From: Mariniphaga sp041687255
GTDB taxonomy: Bacteria; Bacteroidota; Bacteroidia; Bacteroidales; Prolixibacteraceae
Reading direction: 5' to 3'
Assembly: GCA_041687255.1 (NCBI GenBank)
Contig: JAWLCL010000001.1
Coordinates: 372,001 to 436,000 of the forward strand
DNA length: 64,000 bases
Shown here: piece by piece, positions 8,257 through 15,400 of the stretch
How positions within the stretch are numbered: the first letter of the stretch is position 1
How the letters are laid out: each line of letters begins with the position of its first letter
The notes under the pieces: generated by a model
Told to the model about the DNA's origin: nothing
The model's database searches: none
What the model saw: only the letters and a program-made list of their open reading frames with translations
Made by a program: the position numbers and the translations under genes

Positions 8257-9753
8257 ATGCAGCTACCTGCACTGGACCTTTTCATATTTATTTTGCTAAC
8301 CCTTGGGAATGTACTGTTTGGTGCCGGTTTTTATTTCAAAAACCGTACTTCAGGACAATTCACTTCAGGGGGTGGTACTTTACCGGCATGGGTAGTTGGC
8401 ATGTCCATTTTTGCCACCTTTGTCAGCAGCATAAGCTTTCTGGCATTGCCGGGCAGCGCTTATTCCACCAACTGGAATGCCTACGTATTTAGTTTATCCA
8501 TTCCGGTAGCCTCTATACTGGCCGTGAAGTTTTTTGTACCCCTGTATCGGAAAATCGGCAATATATCTGCCTACAATTACCTTGAAATCCGGTTTGGACC
8601 ATGGGCAAGGACATATGCTTCGGTTTGCTACCTGCTGACCCAGCTGATGCGTACTGGTGCCATTCTTCTGCTGCTGGCAATGCCCTTGAATGCCTTGTTT
8701 GGCTGGAATATGAAAACCATTATCATATTTACAGGCATCGCTGTTACTTTTTATTCGATGATGGGCGGAATTCGTGCGGTTGTATGGACCGATGCCATTC
8801 AGGGCATATTGTTAATTGCCGGCGCTGTCGTTTCAGCTTTGGTGATTACTTTTTCCATGCCTGAAGGACCGGCACAGGTTTTTGAAATCGCAACTCAAAA
8901 CAATAAGTTCAGCCTTGGCAGTTTTACGGGCAGCCTTTCAGAATCCACTTTCTGGGTGGTACTGGTTTACGGGTTATTTATAAACCTGCAGAATTATGGC
9001 ATCGATCAGAATTTTGTACAGCGTTATATGACCACCAGTTCCGATAGAAAGGCCAAATCGTCGGCTCTGTTTGGTTCATTGCTATATGTGCCTGTTTCAT
9101 TGCTGTTCTTTTATATCGGCACAGCCCTTTTTGCTTATTACACAGCCCGGCCGGAATTGCTGCCCGATGAATTACGGCAATCAGGCATGGGAGATAAGGT
9201 GTTCCCCCATTTCATTGTAAACGGGCTTCCGGCAGGAATTACAGGATTGCTGATTTCTGCCATATTTGCCGCTGGCATGAGCACAGTTTCAACAAGTCTG
9301 AACAGCACTTCAACAATAATTTTAACCGATTATTACACGCGATATTTTAACAAGTCGGCCAGTGAGAAAGCTTCCATGCGCGTGTTGTATATTTCTTCTG
9401 CAATTATGGGATTTCTGGGGGTGCTGATTGCCATTTCTCTGGTAGGTGTTGAAAGTGTGTTGGATGCCTGGTGGGCACTGGCTTCAATTTTCAGCGGCGG
9501 CATGCTGGGTCTCTTTTTACTCGCTTTCCTTACCCGCACCGTAAAACAACCCGCAGCTGTTGCAGGAGTGGTTGCCGGTGTGCTGGTTATAGCGTGGATG
9601 AGCCTGAGTCCGGTTTATTTTAAGAGTTCCGGTTTAATAGCTTTTAGAAGCCCATTTCATAGTAACCTCACTATTGTTATTGGTACCCTGGTAATCTTTA
9701 TTGTAGGGTTTGTTATTACAAAAATAATTTCATCAAAATCAATAAATAACTAA
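8257..9753 (+). CDS. sodium:solute symporter (SSS family)
   Basis: Inner-membrane sodium-coupled importer, 498 residues, with about 13 predicted hydrophobic helices. It begins LDLFIFILLTLGNVLFGAGF and has the SSS-typical GGGTLPAWVVGMSIFATFVS and FAAGMSTVSTSLNS segments, the latter near sodium-site residues. It begins one base after the aldolase stop, so the two are surely cotranscribed. The likely cargo is the aldolase substrate or its precursor, released outside by the following secreted fusion protein. SSS members carry sugars, sialic acids, uronates and more, and the sequence alone does not settle which. Confidence 0.88.
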   Translation: MQLPALDLFIFILLTLGNVLFGAGFYFKNRTSGQFTSGGGTLPAWVVGMSIFATFVSSISFLALPGSAYSTNWNAYVFSLSIPVASILAVKFFVPLYRKIGNISAYNYLEIRFGPWARTYASVCYLLTQLMRTGAILLLLAMPLNALFGWNMKTIIIFTGIAVTFYSMMGGIRAVVWTDAIQGILLIAGAVVSALVITFSMPEGPAQVFEIATQNNKFSLGSFTGSLSESTFWVVLVYGLFINLQNYGIDQNFVQRYMTTSSDRKAKSSALFGSLLYVPVSLLFFYIGTALFAYYTARPELLPDELRQSGMGDKVFPHFIVNGLPAGITGLLISAIFAAGMSTVSTSLNSTSTIILTDYYTRYFNKSASEKASMRVLYISSAIMGFLGVLIAISLVGVESVLDAWWALASIFSGGMLGLFLLAFLTRTVKQPAAVAGVVAGVLVIAWMSLSPVYFKSSGLIAFRSPFHSNLTIVIGTLVIFIVGFVITKIISSKSINN

Positions 9754-9832
9754 ATTTGAGAATTTCCGTTGAGTCAAATCACCTGAAAAGGAATGAACAT
9801 GAGTAGTAATACACACCAACCGGGAATTATTA

Positions 9833-9850
9833 TCCCGATAGCTATCGGGA
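9833..9850 (+). repeat. 18-bp perfect palindrome
   Basis: The sequence TCCCGATAGCTATCGGGA is its own reverse complement. It lies in the 144-bp gap between the symporter stop and the fusion-protein start, directly preceded by CGGGAATTATTA, which extends the inverted symmetry imperfectly. Similar palindromes are scattered between genes in many Bacteroidota (from memory, not checked). It could be a REP-like hairpin or an mRNA stability or processing element inside the operon. Confidence 0.6.
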
Positions 9851-9897
9851 CATGCGAATTCAATATGATACAGCTAAAAACGAACAATTTTAATCAT

Positions 9898-11883
9898 ATG
9901 AAACCTATAGTTTTTTTATTAATTATGCTTTTTGCTCTTAACCTTCATGCAGAAGATCGTAATATCGGCAGCAAAGCCGTTGTGAAGTCCGAATTTATAT
10001 ATCAACAGCAGGATGTTTCTTTTCCGTCGTGCCATGCGTCTACAATCGTTGAAACAGAAGAAGGGCTGATTGCCGCCTGGTTTGGGGGTACTCATGAAAA
10101 ACATCCCGATGTAGGCATCTGGGTCAGCCGGTTAATTGATGGCCGCTGGTCGGAGCCTGTAGAAGTGGCAAATGGTGTTCAGCACAGTGATTTACGTTAC
10201 CCTACCTGGAATCCGGTGCTTTTTAACTATGGCGATGAGCTGTTTCTTTTTTACAAGGAAGGACCTCATATTCCGACCTGGTGGGGCGAATATGTGATAT
10301 CTGAAGACAATGGAAAAACCTGGTCGCGTCCGGTCAGGTTGCCCGATGAAATTTTGGGACCAATAAAAAACAAGCCTGAATTGCTTTCTGATGGCGAATT
10401 GATTTGCCCTTCAAGTACCGAGCACAACGGTTGGCAGGTGCATATGGAATTTACATCCGATCGCGGAAGAACCTGGGAGCGCACTGAACCTTTGAACGAC
10501 GGCACAAAAGTGGCAGCCATACAACCTTCCATTTTAAAGCATCCGGATGGTAAGTTACAGATGGTATGCCGGAGCAAAAACAAAAAGATTCTGACTGCCT
10601 GGTCAACCGACAAAGGGAGGACCTGGACAGAACTTAAACCTCTTGCACTGCCTAATCCCAACTCAGGTATTGATGCCGTTACCCTGAAAGACGGCAGGCA
10701 TCTTCTGGTTTATAATCACATAGAACCTTCATCGGAGTGGGGGAGCCGCAATGTTCTCAATATAGCTGTGTCGGGTGATGGAGAAAACTGGAAAGCGGCT
10801 GTGTTGCTTGAAAACGACCCGGATCCAAAAGGAGAATATTCCTATCCTGCTGTAATACAAACCACCGATGGCCTGGTACATGTAACCTATACCTGGAACC
10901 GGAAGCTTATTAAGCATGTGGTTATTGATCCCGGAAAAATTGAAGGAAAACCTGTTGAAGATGTCTGGAGCTCAAACCAGGGTACTCAGAAAACCAATGC
11001 CGAAAAACTGGGGTTTCCTGAAGGGAAAAAGGTGCTGTTGTTGCATATGGATGATTTGGGCATGTGCAGTGAGGCGAACCGGGCAGGCGAAAACTATATT
11101 AAATCTGGAAATATTTTATCCGGGGCTGTTATGATGCCCTGCGCGAATGCAGAAGAGTTTGTTAAATGGGTTAAAAATAAACCCGGGGCCGACATCGGTG
11201 TGCACCTTACCCTGACAAGTGAGTGGAAAACCTGGCGCTGGGAGCCAATGACTGAAGCATCGAAGGTGCCTGGTCTTATTGATCCGGAAGGAAAAATGTG
11301 GCACAATGTTCGGCAGGTGGTGATGAATGCCTCTCCCGGTGAGGTGGAACAGGAAATAAGAATGCAAATCGATAAGATGCGTTCGCTGGGTCTGGAGCCC
11401 ACGCATATCGATACCCATATGGGTAACCTTTATGGTTCTCCTGAATTTGTAAAGGTATTTTTAAAAGTAGCGGAGGAATACTCTATTCCTGCCAACGCTA
11501 TTGATCTTTCCAGCCCTAAAGTGGCTGAATATTTTAAAAAAGCCGGTTACCCAATCAATGACGAGGTAATCAATCTGCTAAATGATTATTCACTGCCCAA
11601 ACTTGATAATTTTGCTTCAGTTCCCGACGGCAAATCATACGAAGATAAAAAAGAGAATTTCTATCAGCTTGTAAATGCTCTGGATAATGGTCTTACCGAA
11701 ATAATCTTTCATCCGTCCGTAGAGACAGACAACCTGAAATCCATTACCGGCTCGTGGCAGCAGCGGGTATGGGAAGCAAAAATGTTTTCCGACCCTGAGG
11801 TTATCAGGTATTTAGAGGAGAATGAGATCATTCTGACTACCTGGCGGGAAATTATGGAACGGTTTCGAAACCCTTCAGTTTGA
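9898..11883 (+). CDS. secreted BNR sialidase-like / ChbG-YdjC deacetylase fusion
   Basis: Two domains in one 661-residue exported protein. I chose the ATG at 9898 because it gives a signal peptide (MKPIVFLLIMLFALNLHAED); the upstream in-frame ATG would put 35 polar residues before it and span the palindrome. Residues about 30-345 form a BNR propeller with Asp-box motifs SEDNGKTW, TSDRGRTW and STDKGRTW, like predicted neuraminidases. I see no FRIP arginine motif of classical sialidases. From about residue 370 a ChbG/YdjC carbohydrate deacetylase follows, with metal-site motifs MDDLGM, GVHLTLT and THIDTHMG. Context with an aldolase and a symporter suggests deacetylation and cleavage of an N-acetylated or acidic glycan. 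Exact bond and product are unknown. Confidence 0.82.
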   Translation: MKPIVFLLIMLFALNLHAEDRNIGSKAVVKSEFIYQQQDVSFPSCHASTIVETEEGLIAAWFGGTHEKHPDVGIWVSRLIDGRWSEPVEVANGVQHSDLRYPTWNPVLFNYGDELFLFYKEGPHIPTWWGEYVISEDNGKTWSRPVRLPDEILGPIKNKPELLSDGELICPSSTEHNGWQVHMEFTSDRGRTWERTEPLNDGTKVAAIQPSILKHPDGKLQMVCRSKNKKILTAWSTDKGRTWTELKPLALPNPNSGIDAVTLKDGRHLLVYNHIEPSSEWGSRNVLNIAVSGDGENWKAAVLLENDPDPKGEYSYPAVIQTTDGLVHVTYTWNRKLIKHVVIDPGKIEGKPVEDVWSSNQGTQKTNAEKLGFPEGKKVLLLHMDDLGMCSEANRAGENYIKSGNILSGAVMMPCANAEEFVKWVKNKPGADIGVHLTLTSEWKTWRWEPMTEASKVPGLIDPEGKMWHNVRQVVMNASPGEVEQEIRMQIDKMRSLGLEPTHIDTHMGNLYGSPEFVKVFLKVAEEYSIPANAIDLSSPKVAEYFKKAGYPINDEVINLLNDYSLPKLDNFASVPDGKSYEDKKENFYQLVNALDNGLTEIIFHPSVETDNLKSITGSWQQRVWEAKMFSDPEVIRYLEENEIILTTWREIMERFRNPSV

Positions 11884-11912
11884 ATAGGTAACATATGAAA
11901 AAACATCAGAAG

Positions 11913-12515
11913 TTAAGATCCAAAAATCCTGCTTATTTCCACCAACGGCATATCGTTCAAATCCTGCATGGCATTTATTAAGCCGGCTTTTTGATATTTA
12001 TAAAGGTCATCGGGAGTTATGGGGCAAACAAAAATTTTCTTTTCATAAATCAATCGGGCCCTTTGAGTTCCGGGCAAAAGTGGTGTGTTGGGTGTCCACC
12101 ATTTTTTTCCGTCAAAAAAAATAACATTGGCGATAAAGCTGTCGCTTATGTATCCATTTTTTACGATTAAAATGTCATCGCACGTTCCCCGTCTGTCAAA
12201 AAGATTTTGAAGCTGTTGTCTGTCAGTGTATTTATACCTGTAGTCAATATCATTGCTTTCCACCAGCTTCAGACTTTGAACAACCCGGTATTGATGGGAC
12301 AGGAATTCAATTTTTTCAATGCTGCGGGAATAAATCACACGGCACCTGAAAAGCCCAACCTTAAATTCATCGGGAACATTGAGCGCCTCGGAAAGGTTTA
12401 TGCCTGCACAGGGGCGGAAATGTGCTTTTCTGGCCAGATCAAAGCGTGACTGATGGTACTGAAGGTTGACCAGTTTGCCGTCGCTGCATTTTATGGTTTC
12501 AACGAATTGGGACAT
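11913..12515 (-). CDS. pabC: aminodeoxychorismate lyase-like class IV aminotransferase
   Basis: PLP enzyme that splits 4-amino-4-deoxychorismate to p-aminobenzoate and pyruvate for folate synthesis. The 200-residue length is shorter than the E. coli enzyme (about 270) but fits the compact form paired with pabB in Bacteroidota. The expected PLP lysine is in YKYTDRQQL and the ISDSFIANVIFFDG strand is typical of class IV folds. Its start overlaps the end of pabB by 17 bp, so the two are translationally coupled. It is convergent with the sialidase-like fusion gene, 29 bp apart. Confidence 0.82.
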   Translation of the reverse strand: MSQFVETIKCSDGKLVNLQYHQSRFDLARKAHFRPCAGINLSEALNVPDEFKVGLFRCRVIYSRSIEKIEFLSHQYRVVQSLKLVESNDIDYRYKYTDRQQLQNLFDRRGTCDDILIVKNGYISDSFIANVIFFDGKKWWTPNTPLLPGTQRARLIYEKKIFVCPITPDDLYKYQKAGLINAMQDLNDMPLVEISRIFGS

Positions 12516-13461
12516 ATATTTTTTTCAGCATTTCGTTATACTCATTTTCAGCTTTGCTCATAAAGGTTATACCACCTCCGCTTTTAAAAATCAGCTGCCC
12601 GTTCTGTTTTTCAATAAAACGAATGAGCACACAGCTGTCAAGGTTTTTCCCGTCAAAATATCCAAATATGCCGGTGTAATAGCCTCTGTCGTAGTTTTCG
12701 GCTTCCAATATTATGGAAACAGTTTTTTTCTTGGGAGCGCCGGAAACAGAACCTGCAGGAAGCATTGTAAAAATAATGTCGCCGATTTTTTGAGCATAGT
12801 CCTGCGGTAAATTACCTGATATTTTTGAACTCACCTGCCATAAATCCTGCCGGTTGGTGTGTATTCGTTCCAGGTACCTGAAATTTTCAACCCTTACGTC
12901 CTCTGCTATAAGACTCAAATCGTTGCGGATTAAATCCACTATGGTATTATGTTCTGCCAGTTCTTTTGTATCGGATAGAATCAGCTCACCGGCATTTTCT
13001 GCTTGGGCATCAATAGTTCCTTTCATCGGAAAGGAAGAAATCCGGCCATTGGTGATTGTAACAAACGGCTCAGGAGAAAAGCAGACAAAGCGATCGCTGA
13101 GCATAATTTTGTAGGGTGCAAAGCTGAGCTGAAAAATGCTTTCCAGGTCGAGATTTGTATCAACAGGAGTGGGTTGGGTGTAATTAAGCAGGTAAGTGTC
13201 GCCGCTGTGGATGTGTTTTTGTACCTGTTTAAAACCTTTGCAATACTTTTCAAAGGAAACCGGTTGGGGTATCCACCTTGTTAATGCAGGTTTTAATTCT
13301 AAAGGCTGATGGTTGCCTGCCAATGGTGTTTTCCAAATCAAACTGCCGGATGTATCATTGGGGGAAAAAATCTGAGGTTGCTCCATCAAAAAATCAATCA
13401 GGAAAACAAACGGTTCACCCTTTTGGCCACGGCGGTTCATCTCTTGTTTAATATGCTCCAT
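12499..13461 (-). CDS. pabB: aminodeoxychorismate synthase component I
   Basis: Chorismate-binding enzyme that makes aminodeoxychorismate with glutamine-derived ammonia. The ATG at 13461 is chosen because a TACCTTTG -7 box lies 18 bp upstream, and homologues as I recall them begin close to MNRRGQKGEPFVFLIDF. In-frame Met codons further upstream would be outside the transcript. The 320-residue protein carries FPMKGTIDA, DLIRNDLSLIAE and GSVSGAPKKKT, the chorismate-enzyme core. The usual N-terminal anthranilate-synthase-like region is shortened. No glutamine amidotransferase (pabA) is nearby. Confidence 0.88.
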   Translation of the reverse strand: MEHIKQEMNRRGQKGEPFVFLIDFLMEQPQIFSPNDTSGSLIWKTPLAGNHQPLELKPALTRWIPQPVSFEKYCKGFKQVQKHIHSGDTYLLNYTQPTPVDTNLDLESIFQLSFAPYKIMLSDRFVCFSPEPFVTITNGRISSFPMKGTIDAQAENAGELILSDTKELAEHNTIVDLIRNDLSLIAEDVRVENFRYLERIHTNRQDLWQVSSKISGNLPQDYAQKIGDIIFTMLPAGSVSGAPKKKTVSIILEAENYDRGYYTGIFGYFDGKNLDSCVLIRFIEKQNGQLIFKSGGGITFMSKAENEYNEMLKKIYVPIR

Positions 13462-13479
13462 CTGCTTTATTCTGGTTGG

Positions 13480-13487
13480 CAAAGGTA
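13480..13487 (-). promoter_or_regulatory. Bacteroidota -7 box for pabB-pabC
   Basis: On the minus strand the sequence reads TACCTTTG, an exact match to TAnnTTTG. It places transcription start about 15 nt before the pabB ATG. No clear -33 TTG is seen at the usual distance, so this is a half-supported promoter. Confidence 0.55.
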
Positions 13488-13652
13488 GAAATTTTTGACA
13501 ACGCCCCATACTGGTCTTATATCCTCCGGTTGTTTGGATTAATAACCCCCGAACGAAAAGAATCAAACGATTTTTCAAAATTTTTCGGATACCGGCCTGT
13601 ATAAATTATGCTCCTACCGCCCGGCTGCCAATTTAGATTCAAATTTCCCCTT

Positions 13653-13682
13653 TAAATATGGTCATTATTGTTATTTTTGACT
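13653..13682 (+). promoter_or_regulatory. promoter element of yggS-like gene, shared with 19561-19590
   Basis: A 30-nt block ends in the -7 box TATTTTTG (13672-13679), 20 nt before the ATG at 13699. Twenty-seven of its 30 positions match the block at 19561-19590 in front of an unrelated gene. The identity extends over a TAAATATGGTCA core upstream of the -7 box, where a regulator or a special -33 region could sit. Confidence 0.55.
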
Positions 13683-13698
13683 AAAAATACTGGTAAGT

Positions 13699-14361
13699 AT
13701 GGATATTGGGAAGAACATTACTGTAATAAAGAATTCGCTGCCTCCGGCTGTTAAACTGGTTGCTGTTTCCAAAACCAAACCGCCTGAAACAGTAATGGAA
13801 GCCTACCGTGCCGGACATAAAGTTTTTGGAGAAAATAAGGCACAGGAGCTGTTGCAGAAATATGAAGAACTTCCCAAAGATATTGAATGGCATTTCATAG
13901 GTCATTTGCAAACCAACAAGGCAAAATACATTACACCTTTTGTAAAAATGATTCATGGCATCGATTCTTTTAAGATTTTAAAAGCTGTGAATAAGGAAGC
14001 AAAAAAGAATGACAGGATTGTTTCCTGTCTTCTGCAGTTTCACATTGCGCAGGAGTCAACCAAGTTTGGTCTCGATGAGGATGAAGCCCGGGAAATGCTG
14101 GGTGCGGAAAATTTTCATGCACTGAAGAATGTTTCCATTGAAGGAGTGATGGGAATGGCTACTTATACCGATGACCTAATGCAGGTGCGAAGTGAATTCA
14201 AACGGTTGAAAGAGATTTTCATTCGTTTAAAAAACGATTATTTTTCAAACAATCCTTTATTCCGGGAGGTTTCTATGGGTATGTCCGACGATTATCTTCT
14301 TGCAGTGGAGGAAGGAAGTACCATGGTACGTGTAGGAAGTAAAATATTTGGTTCGAGATAA
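13699..14361 (+). CDS. YggS/PLPBP-type pyridoxal phosphate homeostasis protein
   Basis: Single-domain PLP-binding TIM barrel related to the N-terminal part of alanine racemase; it buffers PLP and has no known catalytic activity. The 220-residue length is normal. The PLP lysine lies in KLVAVSKTKPPE near the N terminus. WHFIGHLQTNKAKY, MGMATYTDD and SMGMSDDYLLAVEEGSTMVRVGS are family signatures. It is transcribed from its own -7 box, divergently from pabB. The gene often neighbours cell-division or proline genes elsewhere, which is not the case here. Confidence 0.93.
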   Translation: MDIGKNITVIKNSLPPAVKLVAVSKTKPPETVMEAYRAGHKVFGENKAQELLQKYEELPKDIEWHFIGHLQTNKAKYITPFVKMIHGIDSFKILKAVNKEAKKNDRIVSCLLQFHIAQESTKFGLDEDEAREMLGAENFHALKNVSIEGVMGMATYTDDLMQVRSEFKRLKEIFIRLKNDYFSNNPLFREVSMGMSDDYLLAVEEGSTMVRVGSKIFGSR

Positions 14362-14400
14362 ATTAAGGTTCATTAAACATATAACATTAAACTGTAATTA

Positions 14401-15390
14401 ATGGCAAATTTGGAGACAACATACTTAGGGTTAAAACTTAAAAACCCGCTGGTAGCAGCGAGTTCGGGAACAACCAATTCGGCTGAAAAAATTAAAAAAC
14501 TGGAACAGGCAGGGATCGGCGCAGTAGTGCTGAAATCATTATTTGAGGAGCAGATCAACAATGAAGTTACAAACATGCTCAGGCAGGATTCTCAAAACAC
14601 AGGGTATCCCGAGGCAGAAGATTATATCCGTAATTACACGCGCAGCAATACGGTCACTAAACATATTCAACTTATCGAAGAGGCCCGTAAAGCAGTTGGC
14701 ATTCCCATTATTGCCAGCATAAATTGTTTTTCGTCAAATGAATGGACCTCCTTTGCCAAAGATTTCCAGGAAGCCGGGGCCGATGCCCTGGAATTGAATA
14801 TTTTTTATGTGCCTGTGAACCGCCGCGAGGAATCAGTTTCAATTGAGCACCTTTACCTGGAAGTTTTGGAGAAAGTGAGAAAAGTGGTGTCGATTCCTGT
14901 TTCTGTGAAAATTGGTTTATATCACAGTAATTTAGTGGCCATGGTCGACAAGCTGAAAGCCGGCGGAGCAAAAGGAGTGGTGATGTTTAACCGGTTTTAT
15001 GAACCCGATATTGATCTCGACAAACTGGAACTCACTGCTGCTGAAATTTTCAGTTCTCCGGTCGAAATGCGTCACACCTTACGATGGGTAGGACTGGTGT
15101 CATCCGAAGTTTCCGATATTGACATTGCTGCTTCTACTGGTATACATGATGGAAATGCTGTGGTAAAGCAGTTACTGGCAGGGGCAAAAGTGACTCAAAT
15201 TTGTTCTGCTCTTTATACGCAAGGCAATGATGTTATTCCTGAAATGATTTCACAGTTGCAACGTTTCATGAGGAAATGGAACTTCAGATATATCGATGAA
15301 TTCAGGGGAAGGTTGTCGTATAAAAAAATTCCGGACCCAATGGTTTATGAACGATCCCAGTTTATGAAGTATTACTCGGAGAAACGGTAA
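14401..15390 (+). CDS. dihydroorotate dehydrogenase-like FMN protein
   Basis: 329-residue TIM-barrel flavoprotein of the PyrD family. The start MANLETTYLGLKLKNPLVAASSG is typical, with FMN-site motifs SINCFSSNEW, VSVKIGLYHSNL and GAKVTQICSAL. A class 1A/1B PyrD has a catalytic Cys or Ser in a PNxxG/NCPN loop; here the equivalent region is ELNIFYVPVNRREES, without that motif. It is therefore probably a paralogue and not the pyrimidine enzyme. Such dihydroorotate dehydrogenase-like proteins are common in Bacteroidota with no assigned substrate. It is followed 10 bp later by the first T9SS surface protein. Confidence 0.8.
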   Translation: MANLETTYLGLKLKNPLVAASSGTTNSAEKIKKLEQAGIGAVVLKSLFEEQINNEVTNMLRQDSQNTGYPEAEDYIRNYTRSNTVTKHIQLIEEARKAVGIPIIASINCFSSNEWTSFAKDFQEAGADALELNIFYVPVNRREESVSIEHLYLEVLEKVRKVVSIPVSVKIGLYHSNLVAMVDKLKAGGAKGVVMFNRFYEPDIDLDKLELTAAEIFSSPVEMRHTLRWVGLVSSEVSDIDIAASTGIHDGNAVVKQLLAGAKVTQICSALYTQGNDVIPEMISQLQRFMRKWNFRYIDEFRGRLSYKKIPDPMVYERSQFMKYYSEKR

Positions 15391-15400
15391 ACAGGAAAAT

